Positions 1-12,723 are shown, counted from the first letter of the stretch. The stretch: 64,000 bases of DNA from Zantedeschia hybrid cultivar (GCA_030544215.1 JARZZO010000009.1:54989129-55053128), one strand, 5' to 3'. A program made the numbers and translations. The notes: generated by a model from the letters alone, not told the origin.

Positions 1-1
1 C

Positions 2-3000
2 AAGCAACTGCTGAAGAAATATGCATTGGATAGTCAGATTAGATCATGGCTTATATCCATCAGACCTAGTGTCTTGGTATATCGGAAGGGATCTGTAGTT
101 CATTTAGAATCCTATTATCCTTTCCATTTCGGCTGGAATTTTGGATATGATCAGTGCATTCCTTCTTGTGATCACATATTTCAGCTTCATGACTGCCATC
201 TTTTAGGATCCAGCGGATTGCAGAGGGCCCGTGAATGGTGGGATTATTTCCACCGATTTGAAAATGTTTCTTTCAGAATTCCTTCTGCTGTCCATGCTCC
301 TCGCGTGACATGTGAATATGTTAGATGGTGGCGAATGCGCACCAATATCTATAGCCAGGAGAGGACCCAATGCTGGAGCAATGCTGAGAAGAAAATCTTG
401 GAGATCCAGCAGGAAATCCCTTTTGATATATAGTTCCATTATCTGCACTTCTTAGATGATAAGAATGCTGCTAAGTATGCAGAGAGACGGCAGCTTATAA
501 GGCTCGTCATAGAGATTCTTTACCCTTGATTGATCCAGAGTTGACGAGGCTGGATATCGAAGAGCTGAAAGGGGCCTTCTTGAAGCAATTTAATATTTCT
601 GTAACCTCTGAAGATTATCCTGATATCGATTTCCCGGAAGAGGAAGATATCAGTGGCAGAGATTCTCAGCAAGCTCCTAAGAGTCTCTCAGGCATTCAGA
701 GATTTTACGTCCCGTATAAGGAAGAGAAGCCTGATTTTTACAAGGGCACCAGCTGGCTACTTGCCCTTTTGAAATACTGTGGTGTATCCCAAGAGTCTAC
801 TGCGCAGGGTATGTTGGATGCAAGACTACCCGCTTCTTGGGATCATATAGATGGGTGGGGACTTGATGCTTTGCGCTTGGGCATTCGCTTGAGCGACAAA
901 AAGCATTATGATCTCAGTAGCCTAGCTTCTCAAGCAAAGATGATGAATGATGTCGTATATATTGTGAAGGAGGCTTCGCTTAGAGATAAGTCTTCCATAT
1001 ATGAATACTGGCCTTTATCAAATTGTTATGAAGGCGATTGTTGTAAGTATATGCATTTGTGCTTGACTTCTTTTGAGCTTTGTGCCTTTTCTCTACTTAT
1101 ATAAATTGATTTCTTCTTTTGCATATTTCTTGTAGTGCCTGTGGCCAAATATCTGATTCAGCAGCATCGGAGGGCAGTGGCTATTGCAAAGAGACCATCT
1201 TTCTTTCCTCCTATGCCTTCTAAAACATCAACCCCTGCATCCCCTGTAGAGGTCAGTGCTATAGGGAGGGCGGTTGCCGCTGCCAAAGAGGCGCGTACAA
1301 AGAAGAGACAAGAGCCTGCCCCTGAACCTCTTCCTCCTGTCAATTTGCCAGTGCTTGCTGAATTTGAAGCTTTTATAGCAAAGACTGCCAAGCGGGCGAG
1401 TGCCCTGGTTTCTCCATCCCCAGCCAAGGGTGGTATGCACTATGCTTTGGATTTACGCCTTTCAGAATTTTGACATTGATGATGAACAACTTCCTTTTGT
1501 TTCCTTTACAGGGAGGGGTCAAGCAAGTTGCAAAAAGATTTCGCAAAGGGCCCAAAGAATCAGTCCCCCCTGAAAAGATTGTTATGCCCAAGCGCCAATT
1601 CTCGAGATTATTGGCTCAGACAAGGCAAGAAGATACTGATGATACTTCTTCCAGTGTGGAAGAAATAAGTGGCATTCCTCCTTCACCTTCCATTTCTTCC
1701 CATACTACGGAACATATTAGTAGTGAAGCTTTGCCAGAGACAACTATCTGGTCGCCCCCGAGGGATCAAGGTAACCCTTCTGAGACTTATAGCAATAGTG
1801 ATTTCATTTCACTACTGAATTTCTGACTTCGACCATATAGGTTTTGAAGCAACTGAAGGCTTGATATCACAGACTCATAAGGTTGAAACAATGCAGTATG
1901 CTATGGTAATTTCTCTTTATCACATTTTTTTCTGCTTTTTCCATCATTTAAACTTAACTTGTATATATTTGAATATCAGGCATCCCTGGCTCATGCGGAA
2001 AGGATGGAAATTCCTCATGTCCCGATTGAAAGGGACATGGATTCTGAAATATCGGCCTCCATACCAGTTTCTTCTTTTGAAGAGGCAGAAGTTGTTTTTG
2101 CTGAAGATGCGGAACCAGAAGAGACTTCAATGGTTCCAACTGTCATAACTTCGATGGAGGTCATTACCTTTTCGGATATTAAGACTGTGGAACTTTCAGC
2201 TTCTGAGCTTGCGGGTATTGTGGCTACTTCAGAGCATGGCAGGGTTGACTCGGGAACAAGTTCACCGAGTCAACATGTGATAGTATCCTGTCCTATCCCC
2301 TGTAGATTAAACTCTGATGAACATATTCTTCAGCTTATTGATATTGTGACTCATATATGTACATCATCCCTTGTACAGATTTCTTCTGAGCCAATTACTT
2401 TAGCCGGACCTTCTGCCTTTATAGTTGCTCTGCCCGCAGCTAATCTTACAGAAAGTGACTTGCCCCCAACTATATCAAGCATTGTAGCTGTCACATCTGC
2501 CCCTTCTATCACCGAGCCTTCATCCAGTTCAGTGCCTTCTTCCTCCCGTCAAACGGTCATGGACTGGACTTCAGTGGATGAGTCTGTGCATATTGCTATC
2601 CCTTCTATTCCTGCTGGTTCAGGCATACAGGGTATTAATGTCCTTGGTGCCAATATCAAGCTTTTACGACAAATTATACGCCGGCAACCTAGTACATCAT
2701 ATGATCTTTTGCACCAACAAATTGAGAACATGACTACATGGATTCGTCTGGCAGGAGCTTCTTTGGATGAGTGGCTTCCTATTGCTTCCACTGCTTTGAA
2801 ATTTTTTAAGCGTCAAGAATATATTCACTCAGTTATACAAGATCGACGCCAAGCCTTGTCTCTTTAGCGGCATGAATATAACTTGCAGATGCAGCCTGTT
2901 TCTCTTCAAATTTCACAGCAATAGGCAGAAATAGCCGGCTTTGAACAAAAAGAAGGCGTGTTGGTGGAAAATATACAGCGCTTAGAGAATGAACTTGCTG

Positions 3001-3104
3001 CTGTGAAAGCCGAATTGGAAACTTTAAGGAACAATTTACACAGACGTCAAGATGATCTTCTGGTTTCCCAGGGCCTTCTTGAACCATTATCTAGTGAAGT
3101 TTGA
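2..3104 (+). pseudogene. E1 antisense spliced gene: plant-mobile-domain-like protein with coiled-coil tail
   Basis: The gene runs opposite to E1 gag-pol. The first visible exon is open from base 2 and has the Trp-rich block (YVRWW) typical of the C-terminal part of plant mobile domain proteins. I infer exons ..-1042, 1136-1432, 1516-1770, 1841-1905 and 1980-3104 from GT..AG borders; phases agree across all four introns (the acceptor at 1515 is chosen for phase). The middle is rich in Ser, Pro and Thr; the last ~60 residues are a Leu/Glu/Lys heptad-like coiled coil. Damage: an in-frame TAG at 431, a 1-nt frameshift near 520, and TAGs at 2865 and about 2922. Such extra antisense genes are known in Tat elements. 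Function unknown; the 5' part lies off the window. Confidence 0.6.
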
Positions 3105-3700
3105 AGCTGCAGACTGAAGAAGAAGCTCTTTTTGAATTGCATACTCAAGTTGGAGAAGGACTTCCACTGCTGTCTATGTTACTTGAGGATCCATGATGTT
3201 GTTTATAGCTGAACTTTGTACTTGGGAAGGGCATTTTCTTTTTACTTTTCCATGTAAGTTGGGATGAAAGACATTCTTTGTAAACTTTCAGCATATTATA
3301 AAGAGAATTTTGTATCATATCCCCCTTTCAATGAATGCCTTGCTTGAAATTTTTTTTTTTGTTCACTTTACCGACCCAAGTGCCCTTTCGGGTTTTCACC
3401 GGAGTTGGCCCCCTCTTGCTTTTGCCCATGTGCCCTTTCGGGTTTTCACACGGCAGGGTTCCCGATTTTGCCTATAGCGCCCTTTCGAGTTTTCACCACA
3501 GCCGGGTATATAGCCCTTGTTTCCCTTGACTGCAGAAGGTACGATCAAGTCCGGCGAGGCATCTCTATTTTTAAGCCCCTTTTGATTTTTTCTCTCATTT
3601 TTTTTATCCCTCTCTCTCCCCTTGTTGTAGATGAAATAGTGTGAAGTGTGCATCCATGGTAACTGTAAGGCTGAAAGGAAAAGATTTCAAATGAAGATGA
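3105..3700. repeat. E1 spacer with three copies of a 19-bp direct repeat
   Basis: A 19-bp unit (TGCCCTTTCGGGTTTTCAC) occurs at 3381-3399, 3431-3449 and, with one or two changes, 3478-3496. The centre CCC-TTTC-GGG can form a small hairpin. Otherwise the stretch is AT-rich 3' flank of the antisense gene with no supported coding sequence. Confidence 0.7.
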
Positions 3701-3799
3701 CTTAGCAATGTTTATTGGCTTCCATAACTAACGATGTCATGGGGATTATTGAAGCTTAAAAAGGAAAGACAGAGTGAGAGGGCAATGAATACCTCAATC

Positions 3800-4450
3800 A
3801 CTTGTTTATTGAAAATGGCACAAACCGTAAGGGTCTGAGCCTTTATTGGAGTGGCAAAGATCGTAAGGATCTTAACCACTATGCAGGGTGGCAATAGACC
3901 GGAAGGGTCTACGCCATGCAAATCCTAAGTACCGACGACGAACTCATAGGTTTTTGGTCGTGGTAATATAGGTATGATTTGAAATGCATGAACCCAGAAT
4001 ACTTCAAGCGGACTCATAGGTTTATAGCTCGAAGTAGACAGGGATGTTTTGGGTGATGCAAACCTAAATACCTAGGTCATGAAGACCCTAATTATCAATG
4101 ACGGGCTTAAAGGCTTTTGGTCATGATAATTAGCGGTGATTTTGAATGGATGAACCCTAACTACCACAGCAGACTCATAGGTTTGTAACCGAGGTAGATA
4201 AGGAGTACGGAGTACTCTTCTCAGAGACCCAGTAATTTCGGGGATGGTAGAGTCACGAGGGACCCAGGCCATCAGCCAGTGCCGGTCGACTTACTTTGCT
4301 TCGATTTGAATTTGCTTGATTGTTGACGGAGTACTCCTCTCGGAGACCCGGTCTTTCGGAGATGACGGAGCCACGAGGGACCCAGGCCATCAGCCGGTGC
4401 GACGTAGTCGTTGAAGAGCCCGGTCGACTTACTTTGTTTTGCTTTGAATT
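3800..4450. repeat. E1 spacer: mini-hairpins and a roughly 110-bp direct repeat
   Basis: There is no gene here. Small perfect dyads occur at 3858-3872 (AGATC, loop GTAAG, GATCT) and 3896-3910 (AGACC, loop GGAAG, GGTCT); an imperfect one lies near 4073-4090. A unit beginning GGAGTACT and ending GGTCGACTTACTTTG occurs at about 4203-4300 and again at about 4327-4437, diverged but clearly related. Confidence 0.65.
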
Positions 4451-4469
4451 TGCTTGCACTTGGATTTGA

Positions 4470-5930
4470 CTTTAGGCTTTAAAATTGAGTGGCGGTGTTG
4501 AGTGCACCAGGCCACCTTCTTTTGTTTTGAACTTGCTTTGAACTTGGGCGGTAGAGTCTATTTGGACCCGCGCCGGCTTGTATTTGAATCTTGAACTTGA
4601 ATTTAAGCTTGGATTTGTGCGGCGGGTCTTGTAGACTCAAGCCGATTTGAATTTGAGCTTTGAATGGCGGGGTCGAATGAGCCCGAGCCATCTTTCTTGT
4701 TTTATGCTTGGATGGCGGAATCCAGTAGGACACATGCCAATCTGCATTTGGATTTGATTTTGAACTTGAGCGGCAGAGTCTTGCTGACTTGGGCCAATTT
4801 GTATTTGAGCTTGTATGGCGGGGTCGAATGATCCCAAGCCATCTTTCTTGTTTTATGCTTGGATAGCGGAATCCAGTAGGACACATGCCAATTTGCATTT
4901 GAATTTGATTTTGAATTTGAGTGGCAGAGTCTTGCTGACTTGGGCCGATGTGCATTTGAACTTGAGCCTGGATTTAGGCTTGGTTTCTTACATTTGAACT
5001 TCAATTGGGGCTTTGAATTTGTACTTTGAATGGCGGGATCGAATGATCCCAGGCCATTCTCTTGCTTTCAACTTTGCTTTGAGCTTGAACTGGAGCTTTA
5101 AATATTTGATCTTGAACTTAAACTTGAATTTGAGCTTGAACTTGGATTTAAGCAGCGGATCCTGTTGATCCAGACTGTTTCATACTTGGATTTAAGCTTG
5201 GTTTGAAGCTTGAACTTGAATTTTGAACTTGAGTTTAAGCTCAAATTTTAACAGGAGCTTTGAATTTAATCGGCGAGTCCTATTGACTCAGGCCGATTTA
5301 GACTTGAACTTGAGCTTTGCATTGAAGGGTTGAATAAACCCGGACCATCTTCTTTGTTTTGACCTTGGATGGCGGAATCAAATGAAACCGGGCCATCTTC
5401 TTGCTTTCATGTTTACTTGAAACTTGGATTTTGATCTTGAATTTAAGCAGCGGGTCCTGTTGACCCAGGCTGACTTATCTTGAATTTGTGCTTACTCTTT
5501 GGCTGGAGCTTTGAACTTGCATTTGAAGTTGCATTTGAGCTTGCATTTTGAGCTCGAGCTTGATTTGAAGCTTTGAATTTGAGCTTGAATTTGATCTTGA
5601 ATTTAGGCGGCGGGTCCTGTTGACTCAAGCTGATTTGAACTTGGGCTTGGATTTGAACTTGAATTTTTAACTTGAGCTTCAATTTAAGCGGCGGGTCCTG
5701 TAGACTCAAGCCAATTTGAATTTACGTGAATTTGAGCTTTGAATGCTATCATTTGAACTTGAGCTCGAGCTTGAACTGGAGCTTTGAATTTGGACTTGTA
5801 TTTGAGCTTGAATTTAAGCGGCGGGTCTTGTTGACTCAAGCCAATTCGCCTTTGAACTTCAGCTTGCCTTTCAGGCGGAGCTCTGGATTTGAATTCGAAT
5901 TTGAAATGATTTATACTCCCTCCGCACCGG
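4470..5930. repeat. E1 spacer: degenerate tandem array of a TTGAACTTGAG-rich unit with hairpin cores
   Basis: The array alternates AT-rich blocks built from TTGAACTTGAG-like words with short GC-rich cores of the form GGCGGGTC..TGTTGACTCAGGC. Cores lie near 4621, 4753, 4924, 5157, 5275, 5452, 5610, 5689 and 5821, with a second type (GGCGG..TCGAATGA..CC) near 4672, 4817 and 5033. Spacing is irregular, about 80-230 bp. Several cores are perfect dyads whose arms differ from one another. Long reading frames across this region come from the low-complexity repeat and are not genes. Confidence 0.8.
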
Positions 5931-6219
5931 GTTTGCCTCAGCACCATTGCCCGACTAGCGGGATAGTCGTGCCAACTTTTTTCTTTTTCTTTCTTTTTCA
6001 ATGACATTTTGTCATTGGCAACCCATGAGATGCTTTAGGGCGGCTTCGTAAAGCCTTTTGGAGCCTCTTCAATGTCCTTGGCTTATATAGGCAGGTTAAT
6101 TTTACCATGCCATTTAAGATTTATAGTCCCGGGGGAATACATCCCGAAAACTTGATGATTTCTTTGACCATTTTCATGATGATCATATCCACACTGTAGA
6201 CAGTGCTTCATATATTTTT
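5931..6219. other. E1 untranslated spacer after integrase
   Basis: Between the tandem array and the integrase stop I see no reading frame or repeat that I can support. On the minus strand it follows the pol stop codon directly. Confidence 0.5.
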
Positions 6220-7755
6220 TTAATCTTCGCTTAGAAAGCATGGAGGTGGTGCATGATAGCGCTTCATATGTTTGCCATTTAAGTGAGGAAACTGTACTTC
6301 TCCCTTATGATTGGTGAGGGTGTATGCTCCTCCTTCATAAACAGTTTTGACGACATAGGGGCCGATCCAATTACTGATCAACTTCCCTTTTGGATTTGAC
6401 GCCATGACTTCTCTTCTTTTGACCATAACTAGGTCTCATTTCTTGAAGGCTCTTTCTTTGACTAGTTTATCAAATGCTCGAGCCATGCGAGCTTGATATA
6501 TCTGGATATTTTGTTGGGCTCGAAGTCTGTCGCCTTCCAAGGCTAATAACTCCTCGAGCCGCCTTTCTGCATTTGATTGATTTCCTTTGATAAGCCCCTA
6601 CTCTAAGGCAATGCACAAAGAGGAGACTTCCAATTCAATTAGTACGACTGTCTCTGACCCATACACTAAGGAATAGGGAGAACAGCCTGTTGGAGTTTTG
6701 CATATGGTTCTGTAAGCCCATAATGCTTTATACATTCTTTCTTCCCAGTCTTTCTTAGTTGAATTGACTGTCTTTGCTAGAAGGTTGTATAGAGTTTTGT
6801 TAAAGGCTTCTGCTAACCCATTGGCTTGTGGATTGTAGACTGTAGAGGTCCTTCAATCAATTTTGAATTTCGCAGCTAGCTTGTATATGATTTGATTTCG
6901 GAAGCACGTTCCATTATCTGAGATGATCCGACTGGGTGCACCATATCGGAACAACATATTTTGGCAGAGGAACCTTTCAACGGCTGCCCCGGTGACTTCT
7001 CTTAATGCTACTGCTTCGGCCCATTTGGAAAAATAATCTGTGGCGGCCAGAATATATTTAGCACCTCTTGAGGAGGGTATGAATGGACCGACAACGTCCA
7101 TGCCCCATTCGGCAAAAGGCCATGATGGTGCTATAGGGTGCAAGGGCACCAGAGGTTTTCTTGGAATTGGGCCATGTTCCTGGCATTTGTGACATGATTT
7201 GGCATATTGCGCACAATCATCGAACATTGTGGGCCAGAAGTAGCCCAATTGTTTGAGTTGATTTTTCATCATGGGGCCAGACTGGTGAGCACAATAGACC
7301 CCAGCATGTATTTTCCTCAAGTCTTCAGCTATCTCTTTTGGTGACAGGCATCTGAGGAGAACTTTTCTTTTGCCATCATATGTCACTCGAAAGAGAGTGT
7401 CTCGTTTGTATTCATATGAATCCTTGATACGGATCAGTTTAGCACGCTTGATTCGGGTGCTTGGCAATATTTCATGCTTGAACCAGTCGAGAAGCATTTC
7501 CCTCCAATCAGGCTTATTGGCTTCTTCCACTGCACATACTTCTGTTTGCATTTTTGTTTCTTCTTCCAACACAGTTGGTAACAATCTTCTGTTCTTGACC
7601 CATATTTCAAGGGACCCTTCTGGCGGCAGAGCCAGAGAACTTGCTAATTTAGCCAGAGCATCAGCTTGAGCATTTGCACTGCGATTGATATAGTTGATTT
7701 CAAAGAAATAGAATCTTTGTATCAACTTGAGGGCCCTTTTGTGATAAGGAATCAA
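6220..7755 (-). pseudogene. E1 integrase (pol C-terminal part)
   Basis: Integrase joins the cDNA to host DNA in the nucleus. The N-terminal zinc-binding region (CAHQSGPMM ... SCHKCQ), the core with MDVVGPF and SDNGT for the first two acidic residues, GLAEAFNKTL for the catalytic Glu, and a C-terminal GPY-type module (NWIGPYVVKT) all read in one frame. An in-frame TGA near 6856 probably replaces Trp, and further stops lie near 6600 and 6435. The N-terminal ~100 residues are the end of the second RNase H and its linker. Confidence 0.85.
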
Positions 7756-8037
7756 CTCGGGCTTTTTGACATCATATATTCCTTAGACTTGGTATATAAT
7801 CAACATTGAGTCTCCATGGACTTGAATCATTTGAATGCCCATATCCAGAGCAACTTCTAGGCCAACTATCAAAGCTTCATATTCAGCTTCATTATTGGTG
7901 CATGGCTTAGTTAAGGAACACGAGGTATGTAGAATCTCGCCTTCTGGAGATATCAGGACAATGCCTGCTCTAGCCTTTGTAGTGAATGTACCATCTTGTA
8001 CAATTGCTGAACGGGAGGTCCCGTCAAAATATAGCTG
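7756..8037 (-). pseudogene. E1 second RNase H (archaeal-like type)
   Basis: In the same frame as the reverse transcriptase and integrase, this segment has the acidic motifs FDGTS, NNEAEYEAL and VHGDS expected of an RNase H fold, after the first RNase H and before integrase. A duplicated RNase H in this position is characteristic of Tat-lineage Ty3/gypsy elements. Stops (TGA at its start, TAA near its end) cut it from both neighbours; both fit single C-to-T type changes. Confidence 0.75.
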
Positions 8038-9561
8038 TCATATCTTTTGTTCTGTATGGTTAGCTTCCAATGTTTCTTCATCTGGCAGGTCGGTGACCAA
8101 CGATGAATCTTCTGGCATTGGATGTGCTGCAAAGAAGTCTGCAATAGCTTGACCTTTGATGGCTTTCTGAGGGACATATTTAATGTCGAACTCCATGAGG
8201 AGGACTGCCCATTTGCCCAGACGACCTTTCAAGGCTGGTCGATTGAGGATATATTCGAGAGGATCAGCCCTAGAGATGAGCCGGATTTCATGTGATAGCA
8301 TATAGTGCCTGAGTCTTTTAGCTGCAAAGACCAGGGCTAAGCATATCTTTTCAATAGGCGAATATCAGAGTTCAGCTCCGATCAGCCTTCTGCTTAAGTA
8401 ATATAGTGCTTGCTCTTTGCCTTCTTCATTGTCTTGTGCCAGCATTGCCCCTAGAGAAGTCTCCTGAGCAGCGATATATAAGATTAATGACTGGCCTTTG
8501 ATAGGTGCCCCCAACACGGGTGGCGATGCAAGGTATTGCTTGATTTTCTCAAGCGCATTTTGACATTCATCATCCCATATGAATGGGACATCTTTCTTCA
8601 TTAATTTAGAGAAGGGTTCACACCGTCCGGCTAGATTGGATATGAACCTTCGAATATATGCGAGTCGTCCTTGCAGGGACTGCAGCTCTTTGAGATTCTT
8701 TAGAGGCGGAAGCTCCTGGATAGCTTTAATTTTGACTGGGTCTATTTCAATGCCCCTGTATCTGACAATAAAGTCCAGAAATTTGCCACTTGAAACCCCG
8801 AAGGCGCACTTCATGGGGTTCATTTTCAAACTGTATTGCCTCAACCTTTCAAATATGGTGCGGAGATCTTGCATATGATCTTCCATTTTCTTGGTTTTGA
8901 CAACTAGGTTATCAATATAACATTCAACTTGTTGATGAAGGAATTCATCAAATATCTTGGTCATTGCTCTTTGATATGTTGCACCGACGTTCTTGAGGCT
9001 GAAGGGCATTCTTTTGTAGTGGAAGATTCCTTTAGGAGTTCTGAAGGCAGTATGGATCTTATCCTTGTCAACCATCCATATTTGATTATATCCCGACGAT
9101 CCATCCATAAAAGACAAAGCTTCATGTCCTGTGGTGGCATCGATCATGATTTCGGTAACAGGCACTGGGAAGTCATCCTTTGGGCATGCCTTGTTTAGAT
9201 CTCTGAAGTCTACACAGATTCTGATCTGTCCATTCTTCTTTTTGACTGGAACAATATTTGCTAGCCATGTTGTATATTGATTTTCTTGTACGAAGCCAAC
9301 GTCAATTAACTTGTCGACTTCAGCATTGATTTTGTTTATCAGCTCTGGCCTCATTCTTCTCGGAGCTTGTTTGATTGGCTCAATGGCTGGATCAATGGCC
9401 AGCTCATGTTGAGCTACTTTTGGGTCTAACCCAGGCATTTCTTTATAGAACCAGGCAAAACAATCCCGGAATTCCTTCAGAAGCGAAATATATGCTTGCT
9501 GTTGTTCTTGACTGAGCAATGCACTTATATATGTTGGTCTTGGGTCTTCTTTAGAGCCCAA
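8038..9561 (-). pseudogene. E1 reverse transcriptase and first RNase H
   Basis: The segment copies element RNA to DNA in the virus-like particle. RT blocks are easy to read: WLANIVPVKKKNG, CVDFRDLNKACPKDDFP, LSFMDGSSGYNQI and the active-site box, which reads YIDN instead of the usual YVDD, a likely loss of a catalytic Asp. RNase H follows (LILYIAAQETSLGAML ... LALVFAAKRLRHYML). A TGA near 8364 separates the RT/RNase H start (9561-8365) from the rest (8301-8038). The frame is otherwise open. Confidence 0.88.
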
Positions 9562-10860
9562 ATTGATTTCAAGGAGTTCATCAACCGTAGCTTGCCCTCC
9601 ATCTTCAAGTTCTGGAGGTGCTGGCTAGAGCTCCATCAGATCTTCTTCATTTACTTCAATTTCTGCTTCAATTTTGTTGACTTCTTGGTCAATTTCATTT
9701 GGTTGATTTGCTGTGAAAATATTTGGGGCAGGATCTGCCTGTTTATTTTCTATAAGCTGAGTGAGCTCATCTTCCCTTTGACCCGTGTTAACATGAGGTT
9801 CAGGGGTGATATATGGAATTTCTTGTTCTTCTGGTATATTCTGAACCATATTGGAACTTGGGATATCATTTTACTTGACTTCTGCGACTTGGATGTCGTC
9901 TTCTTCAAGATGTTTCCAGCATTGACATGCCGAAATAGGAGATTGCTCAGCTTCTGGCTGACTTTCTTGAATATACTGACCCATGGGCTGCTCTTCATCA
10001 TAGTCATCATATATTGCTTGTGCAATTTCTGATATTTCTGACAAAATAGATGTCATATTTACTGAAAATTCAGGAGTTTCTTCTTCCGGCATGGTATATC
10101 CCATGTCTAGATATTGTGTATGTTGCATCAATGCTTTGGACATGTTAGGAGGGTACCATAGCTGTTGGAACCTGCTCCATTCCTTTTTTGTTTGATATAA
10201 TGAAATTGACTGAGCCTTAGCTAATTCCTCAGTATGCTTTGTCATGTCTGGGAGACCCATGATGTCAACCCATAATTCTTCTTCGATATCGGGAATATAG
10301 CAATCTTTGTCTTCAGTGGCCGACTGCTCATCAGCTCTATAAAAGACTGTTTTATGTCCATCTTCGTGAGGAACCACGAATTTCTTCAAAGGCTCTACGA
10401 GCTGACATTCATACTCTTCAATAGGATGTATTAGTCCGACTAGGACCATGACTTCTATAGAGAGTACATCTTGTTGTTTGGTTGTCTTTGCGGAAGGACT
10501 TTTCAGAACTATAGCTCCTTTGTCTTCGAGACTGAGAGAGCCGATATTTGGTGGAGGAGGAAACCATTCCTTGCTCCGACTGGTATCAGGCTTTTCTATT
10601 TCTTTATCTTCTTTTTCCTCCAGGGGTGGAGGTATACAGAGATTGGCATCCATAAGATGGCATTCATGAACCTCAAAAGGCTTGAGATCAGCGAAGACTC
10701 GCTGTATTTGTCCTTCCCAGGGAAATTTGATGCATTGATGTAATGAGGAGGACACCACAATATATTGATGTATCCATGGCCGCCCAAGCAAAGCTTTGTA
10801 TGTGGTATCAGAATTTATGATATGGAAGAGGACTGTGAAGTGAAAGTCACCAACGACCAT
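9562..10860 (-). pseudogene. E1 protease C-terminal part and acidic linker before RT
   Basis: The upstream end carries the protease C-terminal signature ALLGRPWIH. It is followed by about 350 residues rich in Glu, Asp and Pro that link protease to reverse transcriptase and match no family I recognise. Stops at about 9870 (TAA) and 9625 (TAG) interrupt it in frame. Long acidic linkers in this position are common in Tat-type polyproteins. Confidence 0.6.
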
Positions 10861-10905
10861 TTCAAATTCAGCTGCCCCAATTGGTGTTTCTGACTTCTGG
10901 TTGAA

Positions 10906-11739
10906 TCAAGCTATTTTGAAATCTTGCACTCTTCTTAGGTGCATATGAAAATGAAATTTCTGGAAAGTTCTGAGAGGCATGATGCTGACAGCAGAGCCTT
11001 GATCAACCAGAATTCTATTGACAGATTGTCCATTTATCTTTCCTCTCATGTAGAGTGGCCTGTTGTGGTCATTTGTAGGCAGCAACATATCATCTTCAGT
11101 GAAGGTGATGGAAGCCATGAATGACTCATAAAGTATTTCTTGAATTTCTGCTGCATGAGCTTCATAAATTTGAGGAGTTTTTAAAGCTGCAATGAGAGCA
11201 CTCCGCAATTCCTCACTGAGTGACAAAACTTTCCACACAGTGAATTTAGATGGCAACCTTTTTAGTAAGCCGATAACTTTCTTTTCTACTTTTTCATTAT
11301 CATGAACTTCTAGAGAGGCAACCTGAAGGTCCTGTTCTTCAGACGGCTGCTGTTGGACTTGTTTACTTTTCTTTGCAGACTTTTGAACTGTCATGAATTC
11401 ATATAAAGAGGGTAACACCCCATCTTCTTGATCATAATTTTCTGAATATAACCCGAGCGGAGGCGGGATTTGAACATTTCTTTTTGACAAAGGCATGGAT
11501 TCCATTCCTCTGAATTTTGGTTCTGGGATAACATATGGTGTTTTCCCTTACAGCTGGATAATTTTTTGAGTGGTAGCCAATAGAGATTTCCATCCCCACT
11601 TTTTGCTAGAGCGGGTGACATGCTGCTCATTTGGAGTTGATGTAGAGCTTTCCATCACTTCCATTTTTGGAGCAAGGAATATTTCTTCCTCCTCATCATC
11701 TTCGGTTTCATTTATTGTTGAGATTGTGTTGCAAGACAT
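10906..11739 (-). pseudogene. E1 aspartic protease region
   Basis: The protease matures the Gag-Pol polyprotein. Its active-site region reads ILVDQGSAVSIMPL near 11000, where most retroelements have DTGS or DSGS. The Thr-to-Gln change may be natural variation in this lineage or damage. About 200 residues of charged sequence precede it. Stops near 11550 (TAA) and 10907 (TGA, likely a lost Trp) break the frame, which otherwise joins directly to 10860-9871. Confidence 0.65.
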
Positions 11740-12054
11740 GACAGTGCAAATGCTTTCTTGCTCTTCTTTCCCATTTTCCTGATTATCATCAGTCTTTGGC
11801 TTTTTGACTTCATGTTCCTAGTATAGGGCTTCTTCATGTATTTGCTTCATTGTCATATTTTGGAGTTTCTCCCATGGGATATAATGTTTCAGCTTTGTTG
11901 GCTTTCTTTGAGGTTGTTCATATTCATCCAAGCTATCTATTAGCTGTTGCAACTTTGACAGCAGATCTTTACCCTTAGGTAGAATTGGTATTGGTGTTTC
12001 TCTTTTTCTTCTTCTGTTGGTAACCCTCCTTACAGTATGAGGATCTACCCATTT

Positions 12055-12723
12055 TCATATACTGCTTGCTGGAGCAGGATAACTTGAACTTGATTGGGAT
12101 GTCTTCTGCTGAGGGAAAGACACACATTGTTTTTTGCCTGAAGCTGCAGCTTTGACCGGCGCAGATAGAGCCATTTTAGACATACCGGATATCATATTGT
12201 CCAAATTTGGTGGAGGGACGGGTTGGACATATGTCGGCCGTCGTGGAATACCTCCATGAATATATACTTCTGATGATTTTTGCTTGATACGAGATCTTGG
12301 CTTCTTTTTGACTATTTGCCACTGAGATGTTTGAAGTGGTTGAAGTATCAGTTGCTCATAAGTGACTTGTGTACTTCTTTCTGCAGTTTCTGAGCTTAAT
12401 GACTGGTAAATAGGAACCATATGATGCACATTTACAGATGCCACATTTGCTTTTGTCCAGGCATGAGGCTGCGGAGGATCGACAAGATGATCTCCCATCT
12501 TCAGGATACCTTTCTGAATTAATTTTTCAACTGCATCTTTGAACACATAGCACTCTTCAATAGGATGTCCCATGATTTGGTGATATGGACAATAATTTGG
12601 ATCATTAGATCTTTTGGCATCTTCTGGCCTCTTCGACTGTGGTAACACAATCTGATTGTATTTTCGTGCCCATTCAAATAGAACACGAGTTTTGTCTTTT
12701 AGGAAGCTGTATGGCCTGTTCAT
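12055..12723 (-). pseudogene. E1 Gag C-terminal region with zinc-binding motif
   Basis: The motif YCPYHQIMGHPIEEC is the Cys/His pattern found after the capsid core in many plant Ty3/gypsy Gag proteins and suggests nucleic-acid binding. Downstream sequence is rich in Pro and Ser. This segment shares its frame with protease and pol, but not with the capsid core at 13748-12975, so one frameshift lies between 12975 and 12723. A TGA at about 12055 and a TAG near 11820 follow in frame. Confidence 0.7.

Noticed and set aside
4479..4955. Open frames full of Gln, Ile, Lys and Phe on the minus strand of the E1 spacer
   Set aside because: They are translations of a TTGAACTTGAG-type tandem repeat in several frames at once.
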